DNA of 64,000 nt from Manduca sexta (Eukaryota; Arthropoda; Insecta; Lepidoptera; Sphingidae), in assembly GCF_014839805.1 (NCBI RefSeq), contig NC_051120.1:11284001-11348000 (forward strand), given 5' to 3'. A model generated the notes under the pieces. It worked only from the letters and a program-made list of their open reading frames with translations, was not told the DNA's origin and did no database searches. Shown piece by piece: positions 12,342-23,378 of the stretch (positions within the stretch are counted from its first letter, which is position 1; the number at the start of each line of letters is the position of its first letter). Position numbers and translations under genes: made by a program.

Positions 12342-12539
12342 CTATAAGCAATATGTATATTTATGTAGTTGTATAATGTTTGAAATATGATAGGTTTCCT
12401 AAAAATAAATAAATAAAATAAACATTAATATTCGAAAATAATAATGTTTGATGATAATAAAGTTCTCATTTTTTATTCCTGAGTGTTATTTTGTGTTGCG
12501 AATTTTGTTAGCAAATTTTTTTTATTGCTTTGTATGAAG

Positions 12540-12846
12540 AGACGAGCTTGTCGTTCGCCTGACGGTTAGTTAGTTAGATGACGGTTATCGTAGTGATACG
12601 ACCGATAAACAGTAGAAACACCATCTAACACCGTAAATTACAAAGTATTGTGTGGTATTCCACTGTACTCGCCATCCTTAGACATGAGATGTTAAGTCTT
12701 ATTATGTCTAGTAGTTACACGGACTATAATATCTATCAAACTGGAACACAACAGTGGCTACACACTGCTGCTTACCGGCAGAATTAGATAATGCGGTGGT
12801 ACCTACCCATGCGAACTCTCACATATGAGTGACCTACCACCAGTAT
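12540..12846 (+). repeat. Dispersed repeat family B, copy 1
   Basis: Markers in order: gacgagcttgtcgttcgcct, acaaagtattgtgtggtatt, ccactgtactcgccatcct, actggaacacaacagtggct and agtgacctaccaccagta. The same order occurs at 48055-48372 and 52530-52826, all in the same orientation. A SINE or LINE 3' fragment is likely; no coding frame. Confidence 0.7.
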
Positions 12847-12849
12847 ATA

Positions 12850-13632
12850 AATATTTATTTATATCCAATCAACATCCAAATATCTTTGCAAGTTTTCCTA
12901 TTTAAAAAATAACTATAGTAAGATTTGTAAACACAAAAACTTGCCAACAAGAATGTTATTTTGAAAGTAATGTTTACTTAATAATTATTTTGTTATGATA
13001 CTATAATTAACTAATAACTGTGTTTAATTATAGTTTATTAGTAAGAAGGGATATTGTCATATACTCAGTTGACTAAGATTACTCTCAGTAATAAGATTAA
13101 AGATAAATTAGTTATTTATATGTCTGTGTGTATTAATTGGTGTGAAATAAAGTGTTTCCTGTACCTCTATCTATCATGTAAGTAAGATTGACTATATATA
13201 TTTTACTATGTATTTCGTTTTTCACTAAAGCGTACTTTGTATAAATAATTATATTTAGCCACTGTAGAGTTTTAAGAAGAGTTCAAAATCTATAAGTAGG
13301 TTTAGATTGTAAGCTAGCAATTTTATATACCAGTATGTTCTTACTCAGGACGGATGATTAACTACGAATGTAAGAACAGTCTCAAAGCGCAAATTGAACC
13401 ACTTCTGGTGCCCTTAACCACAAAATGGGCTCTTAAAATATTTTTAATGCCAACTTTGTGGAAACTTATGCTTATAATTCTTATATACAATTACTTAGTT
13501 TTCTCGGATTTAATTATAAGTTCTCGGATCAAAGATCACACAATTTACAGCAGAGTGCGCGGTACCCCACGCGCTCTAACCCGCTATTTTGTTATACACA
13601 ATCGCCAAAAAAAATTGCATGAAGTGACTTAC
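12850..13632. other. Intergenic or intronic DNA, nothing recognised
   Basis: AT-rich. If the exon at 13633-13771 belongs to a leftward gene, this is the start of its first coding intron. No further exon of that gene could be identified in 1-13632. Confidence 0.4.
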
Positions 13633-13771
13633 TGGTGCCATTCACGTTGCGTCCGATGATCTTATTGGCGCCGTTGGGTTGCGGCGCGGCGGGCGGGTGC
13701 GGCGCGGGGGGCGCGCTCCGTCCCGCTTCCTCGCCCGGGCTCTCCATGTCGCCCCTCTCGCTCGCACACAT
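13633..13771 (-). CDS. First coding exon of an unidentified leftward gene (partial)
   Basis: A CpG-rich stretch reads on the minus strand from an ATG at 13771 through 46 codons plus one base to a perfect GTAAGT donor (plus-strand acttac at 13627-13632). The predicted start is MCASERGDMESP (second Met at residue 9), followed by a Pro/Ala-rich segment and a more ordered end, NGANKIIGRNVNGT. The frame is open upstream to about 13833, so an earlier non-AUG or spliced start cannot be excluded. GC content is far above the flanks, as expected for a coding exon or CpG promoter here. The phase-1 donor means the next exon lies to the left; none was recognised, so the gene probably has a very long intron. 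I do not recognise the family. It could be 5' UTR with a fortuitous frame, but the donor argues for a real exon. Confidence 0.5.
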
Positions 13772-14300
13772 CAACCCGACACCCGCCAATTCAAAAAACT
13801 TCACAAGATTTTTAAATAACTCGCATAAAAATTATTACATAACTTTATTTAATTTAATTATAAAACACAGTCTATAAATAATTAATTTAATTTATTTGAT
13901 GAACGCGATTAATTTTAAACACGTTCTACGAAACCGCGTAATATTTGGCGCCAAAATTCGAAGGGTGGCCGTGACGTGTGCGGTGTGACGCGCGCGTCTC
14001 GACTGCCGGCCGCCAGCGGAGCCCTACGGCGGCGTGCAGCTGCATCGCCCCGCCCAGCACCCCACGCGACCCCTCCATGTGGCCCCACGACCGCTTTCCT
14101 TGCCCTCGGCTTATACATAAAAAAAACATAAAGCACGTTCCTATTAGGAGTTTCCTTCTGTGTGTGAGTGTTGCGCGTGTGCTTGTGTGAAGGGTTCGAA
14201 AGGGTAGACTTGAGGGCCGACGGGTTAGTAGTTTTTATTAATTTTAAATCGGTCTTGTACGCGGCGAACACAGCTATTTTAGTATTGTCGGTCATGGTGA
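13772..14300 (-). promoter_or_regulatory. CpG-rich putative 5' region of the 13.6-kb gene
   Basis: Contains a strongly GC- and CpG-rich patch at about 13945-14110 (gacgcgcgcgtctcgactgc and neighbours) directly upstream of the minus-strand exon. Frames across it are open on both strands, as expected for GC-rich DNA, and none has a known motif. It is best read as promoter or 5' UTR on the minus strand. Confidence 0.4.
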
Positions 14301-14343
14301 GAATATTTTTATGAATAATACCAGGCATTATGTTTTTTTGCAC

Positions 14344-15330
14344 TTGTAGGTACGTTACAAAACTGCAGTATAAGGAAAACTACACGTTTAAAACACCGCT
14401 TTGAAAGTATATACTCATTGAAATCGTTTGAAATTTTAGGATAGTAAGTATATCTTATGTTGAACATAGTCAAATCATATTCAAGATCAAACGAATATTC
14501 CTTACAATCTCGATAGTTTCACTTCAATCTGCGCCTTAGTATACTTTATAAATTATGTGTAACACCATTGTGATGCTACGAAGTAAAAATCGGAAAAAGA
14601 TAGGATAGGTTTGTTAAAAACCAGAATCAAACTAAAACGGGCATTATATTTGTTAGTCTTTGATAAAAAAAAAATACATATTTACCTCCCAAATAACTTT
14701 GTAAGATGGTCATAATTATATATTAATATACTAATATGGTAAGGGACCCAATTCTGTCTACGAATCTGTATTTTTGCAACTACGAGCCTAATCGAATGGC
14801 ATCTTTGATAGCCATATAGGTAGAGAGGGAATTTATAACATTTTTACCTTATATCTGACTATACTTATTTTTCTCATCTTACAACTATAAAATTTGCGTG
14901 TGTAATGCCTGTCTTATGTTAGTCAAAAAAGAAGGAAATCGTTTCATCGCAACGAACACAAACAAGATTCAAAAAGCAAACGGAAAATTTTAAATGACAC
15001 ATGTCTTGGACACTATAGATTAATAACCTAAGATTAAGAAACATAGATTTAAAAAGGTAAATATACAATCAATAAGATGACAAAGTAATTTTGCTGTGAC
15101 TTCTAAGCCCGTTTAACATCACATATCCACGCATGCTCTTAGATGAGCTGTTAAATGAAATGCAGGCAAAATGTGGGAGATAAAACGATCGTGCGGAACT
15201 TAGGCATAGAGCGAGTGTACTCTACAACCATATAAAAGAGTGATAAGTATAAGCTGTTCGGTATTCTCTTTTTCTAGAGTAATCAAGTTTGTTAAAAAAA
15301 ATATAACATTATTGTTATAAGACATAATTA
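14344..15330. other. Intergenic DNA, nothing recognised
   Basis: AT-rich with no supported exon, RNA gene or terminal-repeat element. Confidence 0.45.
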
Positions 15331-15337
15331 TTCGATA

Positions 15338-15620
15338 GCTGCGATAGCCTAGGTGGTTGTGCAACGAACTGGCGAGACGAATGTCTGTCTGAGAGAGTAG
15401 GCCTTAGTTGACTACGCTGGCCTAGTGCGGATTAGTAAATTTCACAGACCCTCAAAATTCCTATAGAAAACTTCTCAGGTATGTAGGTTTCCTCATGATG
15501 TTTTCCTTCACAGTTAAAGCAAGCGATAATACACATATAATTTTAAAAAAGTCAGAGATATGCGCCCTTGGGATTTAGACCCGCGGACATTCGTCTCGAC
15601 AGTCCAATATATCACCACAA
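15338..15620 (-). mobile_element. Retroposon family A, rearranged copy
   Basis: Contains gctggcctagtgcggatt, ttcctatagaaaacttctca, atgatgttttccttcacagt and gcccttgggatttagacccg, the reverse complement of parts of 7890-8215. The order at the left end (gagacgaatgtctgtctgag next to taggccttagttgac) differs, so the copy is internally deleted or rearranged. Confidence 0.6.
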
Positions 15621-15639
15621 TTTTTTGTTAAATATAAAC

Positions 15640-17830
15640 ACGACCTCGCCGTTCGCCGCTCCTACTACTCTGGCATATCATCTCCCAAAGTGCGCATTTC
15701 ATGTCAAACAGCTCTGAAAATCGGCAAATCTCTAAGTGGGTAAAAAGACAAATCACCTGATGTTAACTGATTTCCATCGCACATATTATATACCTACAAG
15801 GCGACGGGACGGGACGGAACACACTTCACATAAACTGAGTGCCTTGGTTAAAGTAAATGAATAGGAAATAGGGAAAGAATTTAACGCATAACCGCTCGAC
15901 CTACTACAGGCTAAGTGCAGAAAAAGGAGCCCCTCAACATAGAACATAGGGAAAGAATGTAACTTAAAACGAAACAATAGCAATCTGTTATTTTACCTTA
16001 TTTTTTGTGTGATAGTGGTATCAACCCGGCCGTACAGACTGTTTATGTTGTAGGTAATTATGTCTATAACGTGCCTTTACCACTCTACCGAATGTCTTTC
16101 TAAATCCTCTGGCAAGCGCCGCAGCAAAATCATTAGTATTTTTTCTGTTACATAATGGTTTCATTGCAGTCGAGTCGGATTTTCCGTACCTTACAAAACT
16201 ATCCAAAATGTACTATCACTACCAAAAAAGAAAATACAACAATGTTAGTACTCGTTAAAAAATAAAATCTATACCCTTTACTGCTTAATTAAAATACAAA
16301 TACTTTTTACACAGCTAAATGACAAGTCTAGCTACTTGTCTAATAACAACCGCGACTGTCCATAGATTCCCATAAAATGGTACTAACCAACAGTCTTATA
16401 AGAAAGTAAGAATGCAAACAAAATAACAGAATCTTGTTAGCCTAAATTATAGTAACACTATAGTTCGGGCGATATAAAACCTTTTTATTATTTCCAAGAA
16501 CCGACCTCCTTTCGATTTCAAAGTTAGCGAATTATTATATTTTTTAAATTTCGAATCACGAAGGCGCGCTTTTTGCGTATCGATAGCGGCGACCATTTAG
16601 TTTTTTGTTACCAGCCCTTTAATTTTCTTAGAATGGGCAGTTTAGACCTATTTTAATTAAACAATGTCCTTATTAGCTAAGAAATAAATTGGCTGAGATA
16701 ATTAGGCTGTAGGTCTTTCGTTGCTTTTGTATATTTTTTAATCTAGCACGATGTTTGTCTACAGTGCAGCTGATGTTAACATAAAGCGGCTGGACTATGC
16801 TAATGAGACGGGTTGCATATTTCAATTGTTTAACTATGTATGTAATATGCATTGCCACGATTGTTTGTCATCTTTCGATGTGAATAACATTGATGAAAAT
16901 TAGTTATTCTCTCACTAATTTTAGTGTAAGAAGAGACTAAACTAGTCTACTTTATTAAAAAAATATATTGAGAGGTCTTCTGACTTCCAAATAATTATTA
17001 ATAGTAGTTAAGGACTTTTTTATAATAACTACGAAATAGTCTTGGGATTTGACCTAATCTATGTTTTGCCAGTATCGAAGTTACGAAAGATAAAAATAGA
17101 TTAGGTTTTGCTGTGAACGTAAAAATCAGATTATTCAATAAAAACTAAGGTCTATGAAGTCCTGAAATTCCTCAAAACATTATTCAACCTAGAACCCACA
17201 ACATCACAAACTACAGTCTACACCAAGACCACCACCCAATAATCTACCAAACATCCTACCACAAAGCAGCCGCCATTTTCCGCGGGACACTTCCCGCTCC
17301 GCTCAAGGAAAGCAGGTTGTTTTTCTCGCTGCACTGCAATGAATAAAAAAAACGTATAATTTTCCCACAGTGCGCCCGTTAGTTTATCATATCGGCATAT
17401 TTCTAGCTGGCCGTGGCGACAGCCTTTCACTGCACCGCTGGAAAAACCTACACTGCCTTAAACGTCACTCGTACAATATTTACAGAAAAAGTTAGGCCAC
17501 GGAACTCGCGGAGGCATGTTTACGTTGCAAAGCGAACTATTAGCGATTATTAAATCAAATCAAATACTTCAATTTGATCATATTATATTTAGTTGTTGAC
17601 TTAATATAAGTATCATTTAAAGAAATATTACTTATTTTATTATTACAACTAGCAACTACAACAAGATAAATGCGACGCATGAAATAATTCGAATATGACA
17701 GAACGTGATTCGCAGTTAAAGCTGCATACAAACTCCAATCTATAGACTAATAGGAAAATTTACATATTCAAATACCCATTAAAACAATGAATGACAGCTC
17801 CAATAAGAATCAGATTACATACTTAGATAC
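15640..17830. other. Intergenic DNA with one small CpG patch
   Basis: A short GC-rich patch lies at about 17265-17315 (gcagccgccattttccgcgg). Minus-strand open stretches at 15786-15983 and 16021-16206 have no recognised motif and no supporting splice structure. A repeated phrase (gggaaagaat with acataggg) occurs at about 15865-15960. Confidence 0.4.
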
Positions 17831-17833
17831 ATA

Positions 17834-18082
17834 TCTATATATACCAATAAAAATGAATCCCTATTTCCCTTAGTCACGCCATCACGCGTGAGCGGCTGGA
17901 CCGATTTCACTATTTTTTTTTGTTGCGCTTGTTATTGTCAGGAGAAGGATTTTATGAAAGAAAAAATTAAGGAAGTTGAGCGGAACGTTAGAAAATTTAA
18001 GAAATGTTAATTTGAGCGATTGACAGAATGCGCGCTGCAAATTCATAGTTGACAGGACATCGTCTGTCGGGTCAGCTGCTAG
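17834..18082 (+). mobile_element. Helitron-like non-autonomous element, 249 bp
   Basis: The element starts TCTATATATACC and ends gggtcagctgCTAG. It is flanked by A on the left and T on the right, fitting the A/T insertion rule and TC...CTRR ends of Helitrons, with no target duplication. A second copy with the same structure lies in the opposite orientation at 62188-62469. Shared internal markers are aaaaatgaatccctatttcc, gcggctggaccgatttcac and aggagaaggattttatgaaa. Confidence 0.6.
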
Positions 18083-18510
18083 TACTTTATAATAGTCAGC
18101 AATGCAAGCATTGTATCCAAGGATTAATATAACAGAAACCTAGCTAACCCAGATTTAACAAGATAGAACATCACATTAACGCCAAGCAGATAATCACATC
18201 GCTCATACAACCCCGCTGGCTCAGTGGCCGTTCGCATGATCTAAAGACTCTCTCGGCCGAGCATTTTCCCACGGCGGCCAGCCTCTCACCTCCCCCGTAC
18301 CAGTTAATCCCATACATGTTATTATCCATTAATTATTCCGGTCCTAGCCGAGGCCACGCGAAAAATTCCCTTCGTAGGAATTACTTTCCTTGTTTTCTAG
18401 TTGTGTGAGAATGAAAAGTGTGTAAAGAGCTCGCGGACCGCCGTGTATTTAGCAGCTGTTATTTTTCATAATTTATATCAAAATATATTTTTCTTTTAGC
18501 TTATTTGGTA

Positions 18511-18526
18511 TCTCTCTCTCTCTCTT
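18511..18526 (+). repeat. (TC)n microsatellite
   Basis: Eight TC units in a row. Confidence 0.8.
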
Positions 18527-19099
18527 CCAAGCTATGGATCCCACAGGGTGGTGGGTCAACTTTCCTCGTTTGTCTTCTCCACTTCGCTCTTTTAGTTAGC
18601 TTCTTGGTAGTGAAGAAAAAAAATTGGTACAATATGTTGACTTTCGTAAATTTTAATTGGTAGAGTCACGCTCCAATTACTTTTGATTAGATACATAGAA
18701 ATTAGTAAGTATAAATTACGTTTATACATAAATTCTGTCTTTCTTTCACCACAGCTTTCTAATAACTGAAGAAAAGCGGCTCTTTTCCTTCGATTTTCTA
18801 TGAGTTAGGAATAATACTCCGGTCGTGTCAGCAATAACTCTCTACAATATTGCTCTACTTACAAAAGTGGTTTTATACTCGTTTCATATAATTTTCAATT
18901 CCATATTTTATGAAAGAAAATTGTATCATGATCAATTTTATACAACATTCAATACGATAGAGGGCGCTTATCTCCATTACCGTTTTTACCTCCTTCCTTG
19001 AGAGGGTTAGACCCAAACACCCAATGAAATATTTATAATATTAGCTCTCAGCCATACGATAAAAAATGTCATTATACATAAACGGCCATTCTCCAAACA

Positions 19100-19510
19100 A
19101 GAATTTCATCGGTAACTTTTTATCAGTGAGCAATTTTCGGAACGCGGCCGTCATTTCGAATCGCGCGCGGGAAAAACTATAAAATGGCCGCCGACGAGCG
19201 GCCGATGCAAATTACCCACGGAAAAAGCATACGATACGTAAAAAGCCAAAGGAACTCATAGTATTTCATCGAGTTCGCCGGTTATTGAGCGAGGCTTAGC
19301 GTTTTTGTACAGATTCCCGCGCTCGCGGCACGGCTACTTTTTGTCGGTTCGGGAGTCTGGGAAGCGGTCGGCGGCGGCTCTGGTGCAAAAACCGACCGAG
19401 GGCCGCCATAACGCTGTTAACCGACGCAAAAACCCCGCGACATACGGATAGAATTAATGCGGCGACTCTTTAATTTTCTTCAAGAAAGCGCGGGAGGAAA
19501 TGGTGTAGGT
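19100..19510. promoter_or_regulatory. CpG-rich block, possible enhancer or promoter
   Basis: A sustained GC- and CpG-rich block (gcgcgcgggaaaa, gccgccgacgagcggccgat, cgcgctcgcggcacggct, ggtcggcggcggctctgg) in AT-rich DNA. A TATAAAA word near 19180 is followed at once by ATGGCC and a 24-codon open stretch. An octamer-like ATGCAAAT lies near 19205. Neither strand has a long frame or a convincing donor. It could be an alternative promoter of the leftward gene at 13.6 kb or an enhancer; not distinguishable by eye. Confidence 0.35.
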
Positions 19511-20109
19511 AATGAGTGTTGCCAGACGCAAAAACTATTTGTATAACGATGTTGCTCATTAATAAGTTCATTTTTCTGTTCTTGCAAGAGAGGCGGCAAA
19601 AAGTGTGCCGCGGAATGTTTTAAGTAGTACATTCTTATTAGACGCGATTGAAGAATGTTTTATCTCATGCCAATAAGATTATTGCTGTATAATATGGAGG
19701 ATCTATGGTGGTTTTTCGTTATAGCCATGTAAGATAATGAAATGCGCGTTACATTTATCTACTAATAATGTTTATTAGAATGAGATTGTCATTAATATTC
19801 ATAGAGTAGAAGACTTTGTGCTTGTAAATGTACTAATTTAGTTGGGAGTAAATACCAAAGCTGAATACGACTCTCCTCTACTATAGTCTAACAGATAACT
19901 TTAGCATAATGTCAATAGATTGTTATAGCTTACCACACAGACCCGCGATAGTGTAGGAATCATTGTGTATTAAATACTTTTTGAACTTACATGCATATTA
20001 TATCTAATAAGATTATTATAAAATTATATTTAATTCAGACTACATTTTGGACCTAACTAAATAAGTTTCGAATATTATGTGGGAAACAATATTATTGTGT
20101 TCAAGTATC

Positions 20110-20245
20110 AGTTAATATATCTATTCCCGGCCGACTGACGAGAAATGGTTATCCCTTGTCAGTTGACACAATTGTTCCGGTCTGTTTGAAACCGGATATA
20201 CAAATGCTGATCCCGGAACACGACACGTAGGTCACAATAGCGAGT
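20110..20245 (-). repeat. Dispersed repeat family C, copy 1
   Basis: Carries tgacgagaaatggttatccc, tgttccggtctgtttgaaac and tgctgatcccggaacacgac. Related copies are at 29460-29690, 50875-51150, 53650-53805, 55600-55790 and 61560-61735, several ending in a ggtggtaggata or cctaccaccagca motif. Confidence 0.6.
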
Positions 20246-20964
20246 TGTACTTGTGTACAATGATCATTACTTGGATACAGAAATCCTACCACCATCACCT
20301 TTTGTTTATGGGCAGTCCTGTTCCTTACCAATCGACTAGCTTTAGCTATGAAGTATCGTGATGGGTTTAATGCTTGCACATTTAGTCTACGCTCCATGGC
20401 GTTTTAGGTTCCATTCCACAATATACGATGTCATGAAAATATTTATATGCTTTTATAGGAATATATCTTGAGAGATAATGGAATATGAAAAATATGTAGG
20501 TACCCCCTAAATAGCTGTTTCACATAAACACTTACACTTATAACATTATGATTTCCTGTAATTATTAGAATCGGGTGAATTTATTTTTTCTTTTTTTTAT
20601 ATGTTATGAAAAAATATTTAAAAATGTCGATCAACAAAGAACATTGCAACCCGCGTTAATCGATATAATTGTGCTGGCCGACCCAAATACTAAAGGAAGG
20701 AGAATTACGTGGTGATTTGCACTTTTATTAAAAAATGTATGCGCCTGTTCTCAAAATATAAGTAACTATAACATGCATAATGCAAATATAACTTTACCAC
20801 CCCTGTACTGTAAAAAATAAACTTTTTGCAATTGACAAAACTCACTGTTGCATTGTACGTTTAATATGTGCATAAATTACATTTAACTAACAACCAATCA
20901 TGTGCTCTACCAAAGATAATTTCACTACACCGATAATTGCATCAGTCCTGCACCATATACCGTC

Positions 20965-21260
20965 CAACTAGACACGGGCCTTCTCTACTACTGAGGAGGT
21001 GTAGGCCATAGTCCTTTTAGTCCAGAGTTTGTTACCCATTCTTCTCTGGTGAGAACTGCTTTCTGAACTGGTGGTAGAGTTAATATTGACGGAATCTAAA
21101 TAATATATTTAATTTTACAGGTTCAAATAAATTATTTTATTCTGTGTCACTACAATGGCTCAGTGCAGGTTAGCATTGTTCATTATCTTCAAAATTTTTA
21201 AATATGTAAGGGCTCTTGCGATGTTTTCCTTGATCGTTAAAGCGAGTGATTAGCCTTAAT
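20965..21260 (-). mobile_element. Retroposon family A, diverged copy
   Basis: Contains gacacgggccttctctacta, ctgaggaggtgtaggccata, cacaatggctcagtgcaggt-like sequence and gcgatgttttccttgatcgt, the reverse complement of family A markers. Confidence 0.5.
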
Positions 21261-21339
21261 AAAGTCCCTACTTAAGTTCATTATAAGTATCTCACTATAT
21301 CGCTTAAAGTTGGAGAAATTTCTGTACTAAGTGTTGGTC

Positions 21340-21665
21340 GCGACATTTCCCGTATATTTTTTTTTGCCGGGATAAAAAGTAGCCTATGTTGGTTCTTATG
21401 GGTAAAGCTTATTTCGTACCAAATTACATCAAAATCAGTTCTATGGTTTAGAGAGAGAGTTTAGGTAACATACAGAGAGTTACATTGGCATTTATAGATA
21501 ACGAACTTTTGTTCGTAACTTCCCCCACGTGATAAAGATTTTCCGGGATATCCTCGCTATATTTTTTTTTTCGGAATAAAAATGTATATGTAATATATGT
21601 CGTTTCCGGGGTATCAAACTATCTCCATACAAAATGTCATCGAAATCTAATTACAGTAGATACTA
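21340..21665. repeat. Two adjacent copies of the tccgggat repeat
   Basis: The first copy has tttgccgggataaaaagtag and accaaattacatcaaaatca. The second has ttccgggatatcctcgctat and tatctccatacaaaatgtca. Both are related to 7255-7440. Confidence 0.5.
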
Positions 21666-21669
21666 GGTC

Positions 21670-23180
21670 GTGGTAATGCCATAGTGGCATTAGTAGAGCG
21701 GGGACAATGGTGCCCAGGGTCAGAATGCAAGGCCGAGAGGGTGTAAAAAGACGAGACCAAAAAAAGTTTATAGCAAGCACACTATTGTTAGCGCACTGCC
21801 ACTACGTGCTATTTAATTAGTCTGATAATCACAGAAAAGTAGGTAGGTACCTATTACTACATAAGTAGATATTTACTAACTACGTGCTTGTGTTTTGATA
21901 ACGCCACAGCATCACTATCTTATTCTTAACATTCACAAAGTGGATATCATTATAGAGATGACATTAGCTGCCTACCTACTACCTACGCAATATGTCATAT
22001 TGTAGGTAATATGTGTTTCTTATAATGTAGATACTGGGGCAATAAAAAATATAATAATGCCGTAGTATAAAAGTGGGTTTAGGTTAGCGAGTAAACTTGT
22101 TGAAATAGTTTTCTTGAAGTATTTTCTATCATGCAAAAACAATCACAAGCTGCATTTTAAAAAAGAATTGAAGCTTGAAAGACTTGAAGTAAGATGCATA
22201 TTATGCTAATGCAACTATTGAATGAATAGGTACTGCCGCTAATGTAAATGTGTCTAGAAATTCTTGCGCGATATATTGCTGCGATAACTTTGCTAGTATA
22301 TAAACTTATCATAATACAACTAAGTCGATATTTAAAATAGGTATGCCGATAATACCTTCATCAATTACCTCCATAGCTTTCCTCAGCGTTCACATAGAAA
22401 TAAAAATAAAAACAAATTATTACTGATTTAATAAAATAACAACTTTAAAATTATTTACGAAATTATATAATAATTTATATTATTATCTAACTGATACAAA
22501 ACCTATCAAAGAATTATATTATAAATATTATCACAATCTCAAGATTATTATAAATACGTGAATTGGAACGTTATTTGAGTGTTGCTAGATCTTGTAAAAA
22601 TATCTACCACAAAATGAATAAAAATAAATCTCAGTTTTTTTCGTTTTTTGTCATCTGACATAGTAAAAAAATAAGAATTTTCTATACTAATAGCATGATT
22701 AATTATAAAGATTCGTATACAATTCACTTTCTAGTAATAGTACACGTAAGTACCACTGTTTTCTAAATTTAATTCATAATTTTGAATCAAAAATAGAAAA
22801 AAAAAACGTGCTATTAGAGATATATTATTAAATAATTGTTTATTATAAAATGACCTTGTATTTATGCAAATACAGTTTTATGTGATAAATAGTGATGCTG
22901 TTCACAGACATTGTAAAATATAACCTAATGGTAATTGTTAAATAAAAATTAAGTCCGATCCATCTCGTATCATATTTACTTCGCAATTATTTTATTGATT
23001 CTAGTGGTATATGTACGTACCTATTTAATTATGATTTTTAATTTGTGAATAAACGGACAATAATAATATTTGATTTTGTAAGAGCTGAAATATTTTTTTA
23101 ACTGACAAAAAAAATATGAATAAATTAAGATGTTCATTAGTGGATCTAGAACACATTCATAACCTCGGTCAATTAAAAAT
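21670..23180. other. Intergenic DNA upstream of kinesin-5, nothing recognised
   Basis: Very AT-rich, with no open frame of interest and no clear element ends. Confidence 0.45.
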
Positions 23181-23378
23181 ACCGTTAACTACTCAACCTG
23201 TTTGCACTAGCAACACTGACACTAACCGAAATTTAAATTTTGTTTGGTTCAACGACAATTCAACGTATTCTTTACGATTTTGAAATATTAATTTGTTTTT
23301 TGGTGTATTTATTCAGAAAAACAGCACAATTGCAGTGATAAGTTTATTTGTGAATCGTTTTATGTGTGTTGTGTCGAG
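23181..23378 (+). promoter_or_regulatory. Putative promoter and 5' UTR of kinesin-5
   Basis: About 200 bp directly upstream of the kinesin ATG. No canonical TATA box is clear. Start-site position is not determined from sequence; the ATG context is tcgagATGa. Confidence 0.35.

Noticed and set aside
13915..14343. 142-codon minus-strand frame next to the 13.6-kb exon
   Set aside because: It spans AT-rich and GC-rich parts with abrupt composition change and no motif; more likely promoter and 5' UTR.
16021..16206. 61-codon minus-strand frame with basic residues
   Set aside because: No family recognised and no splice or promoter support.
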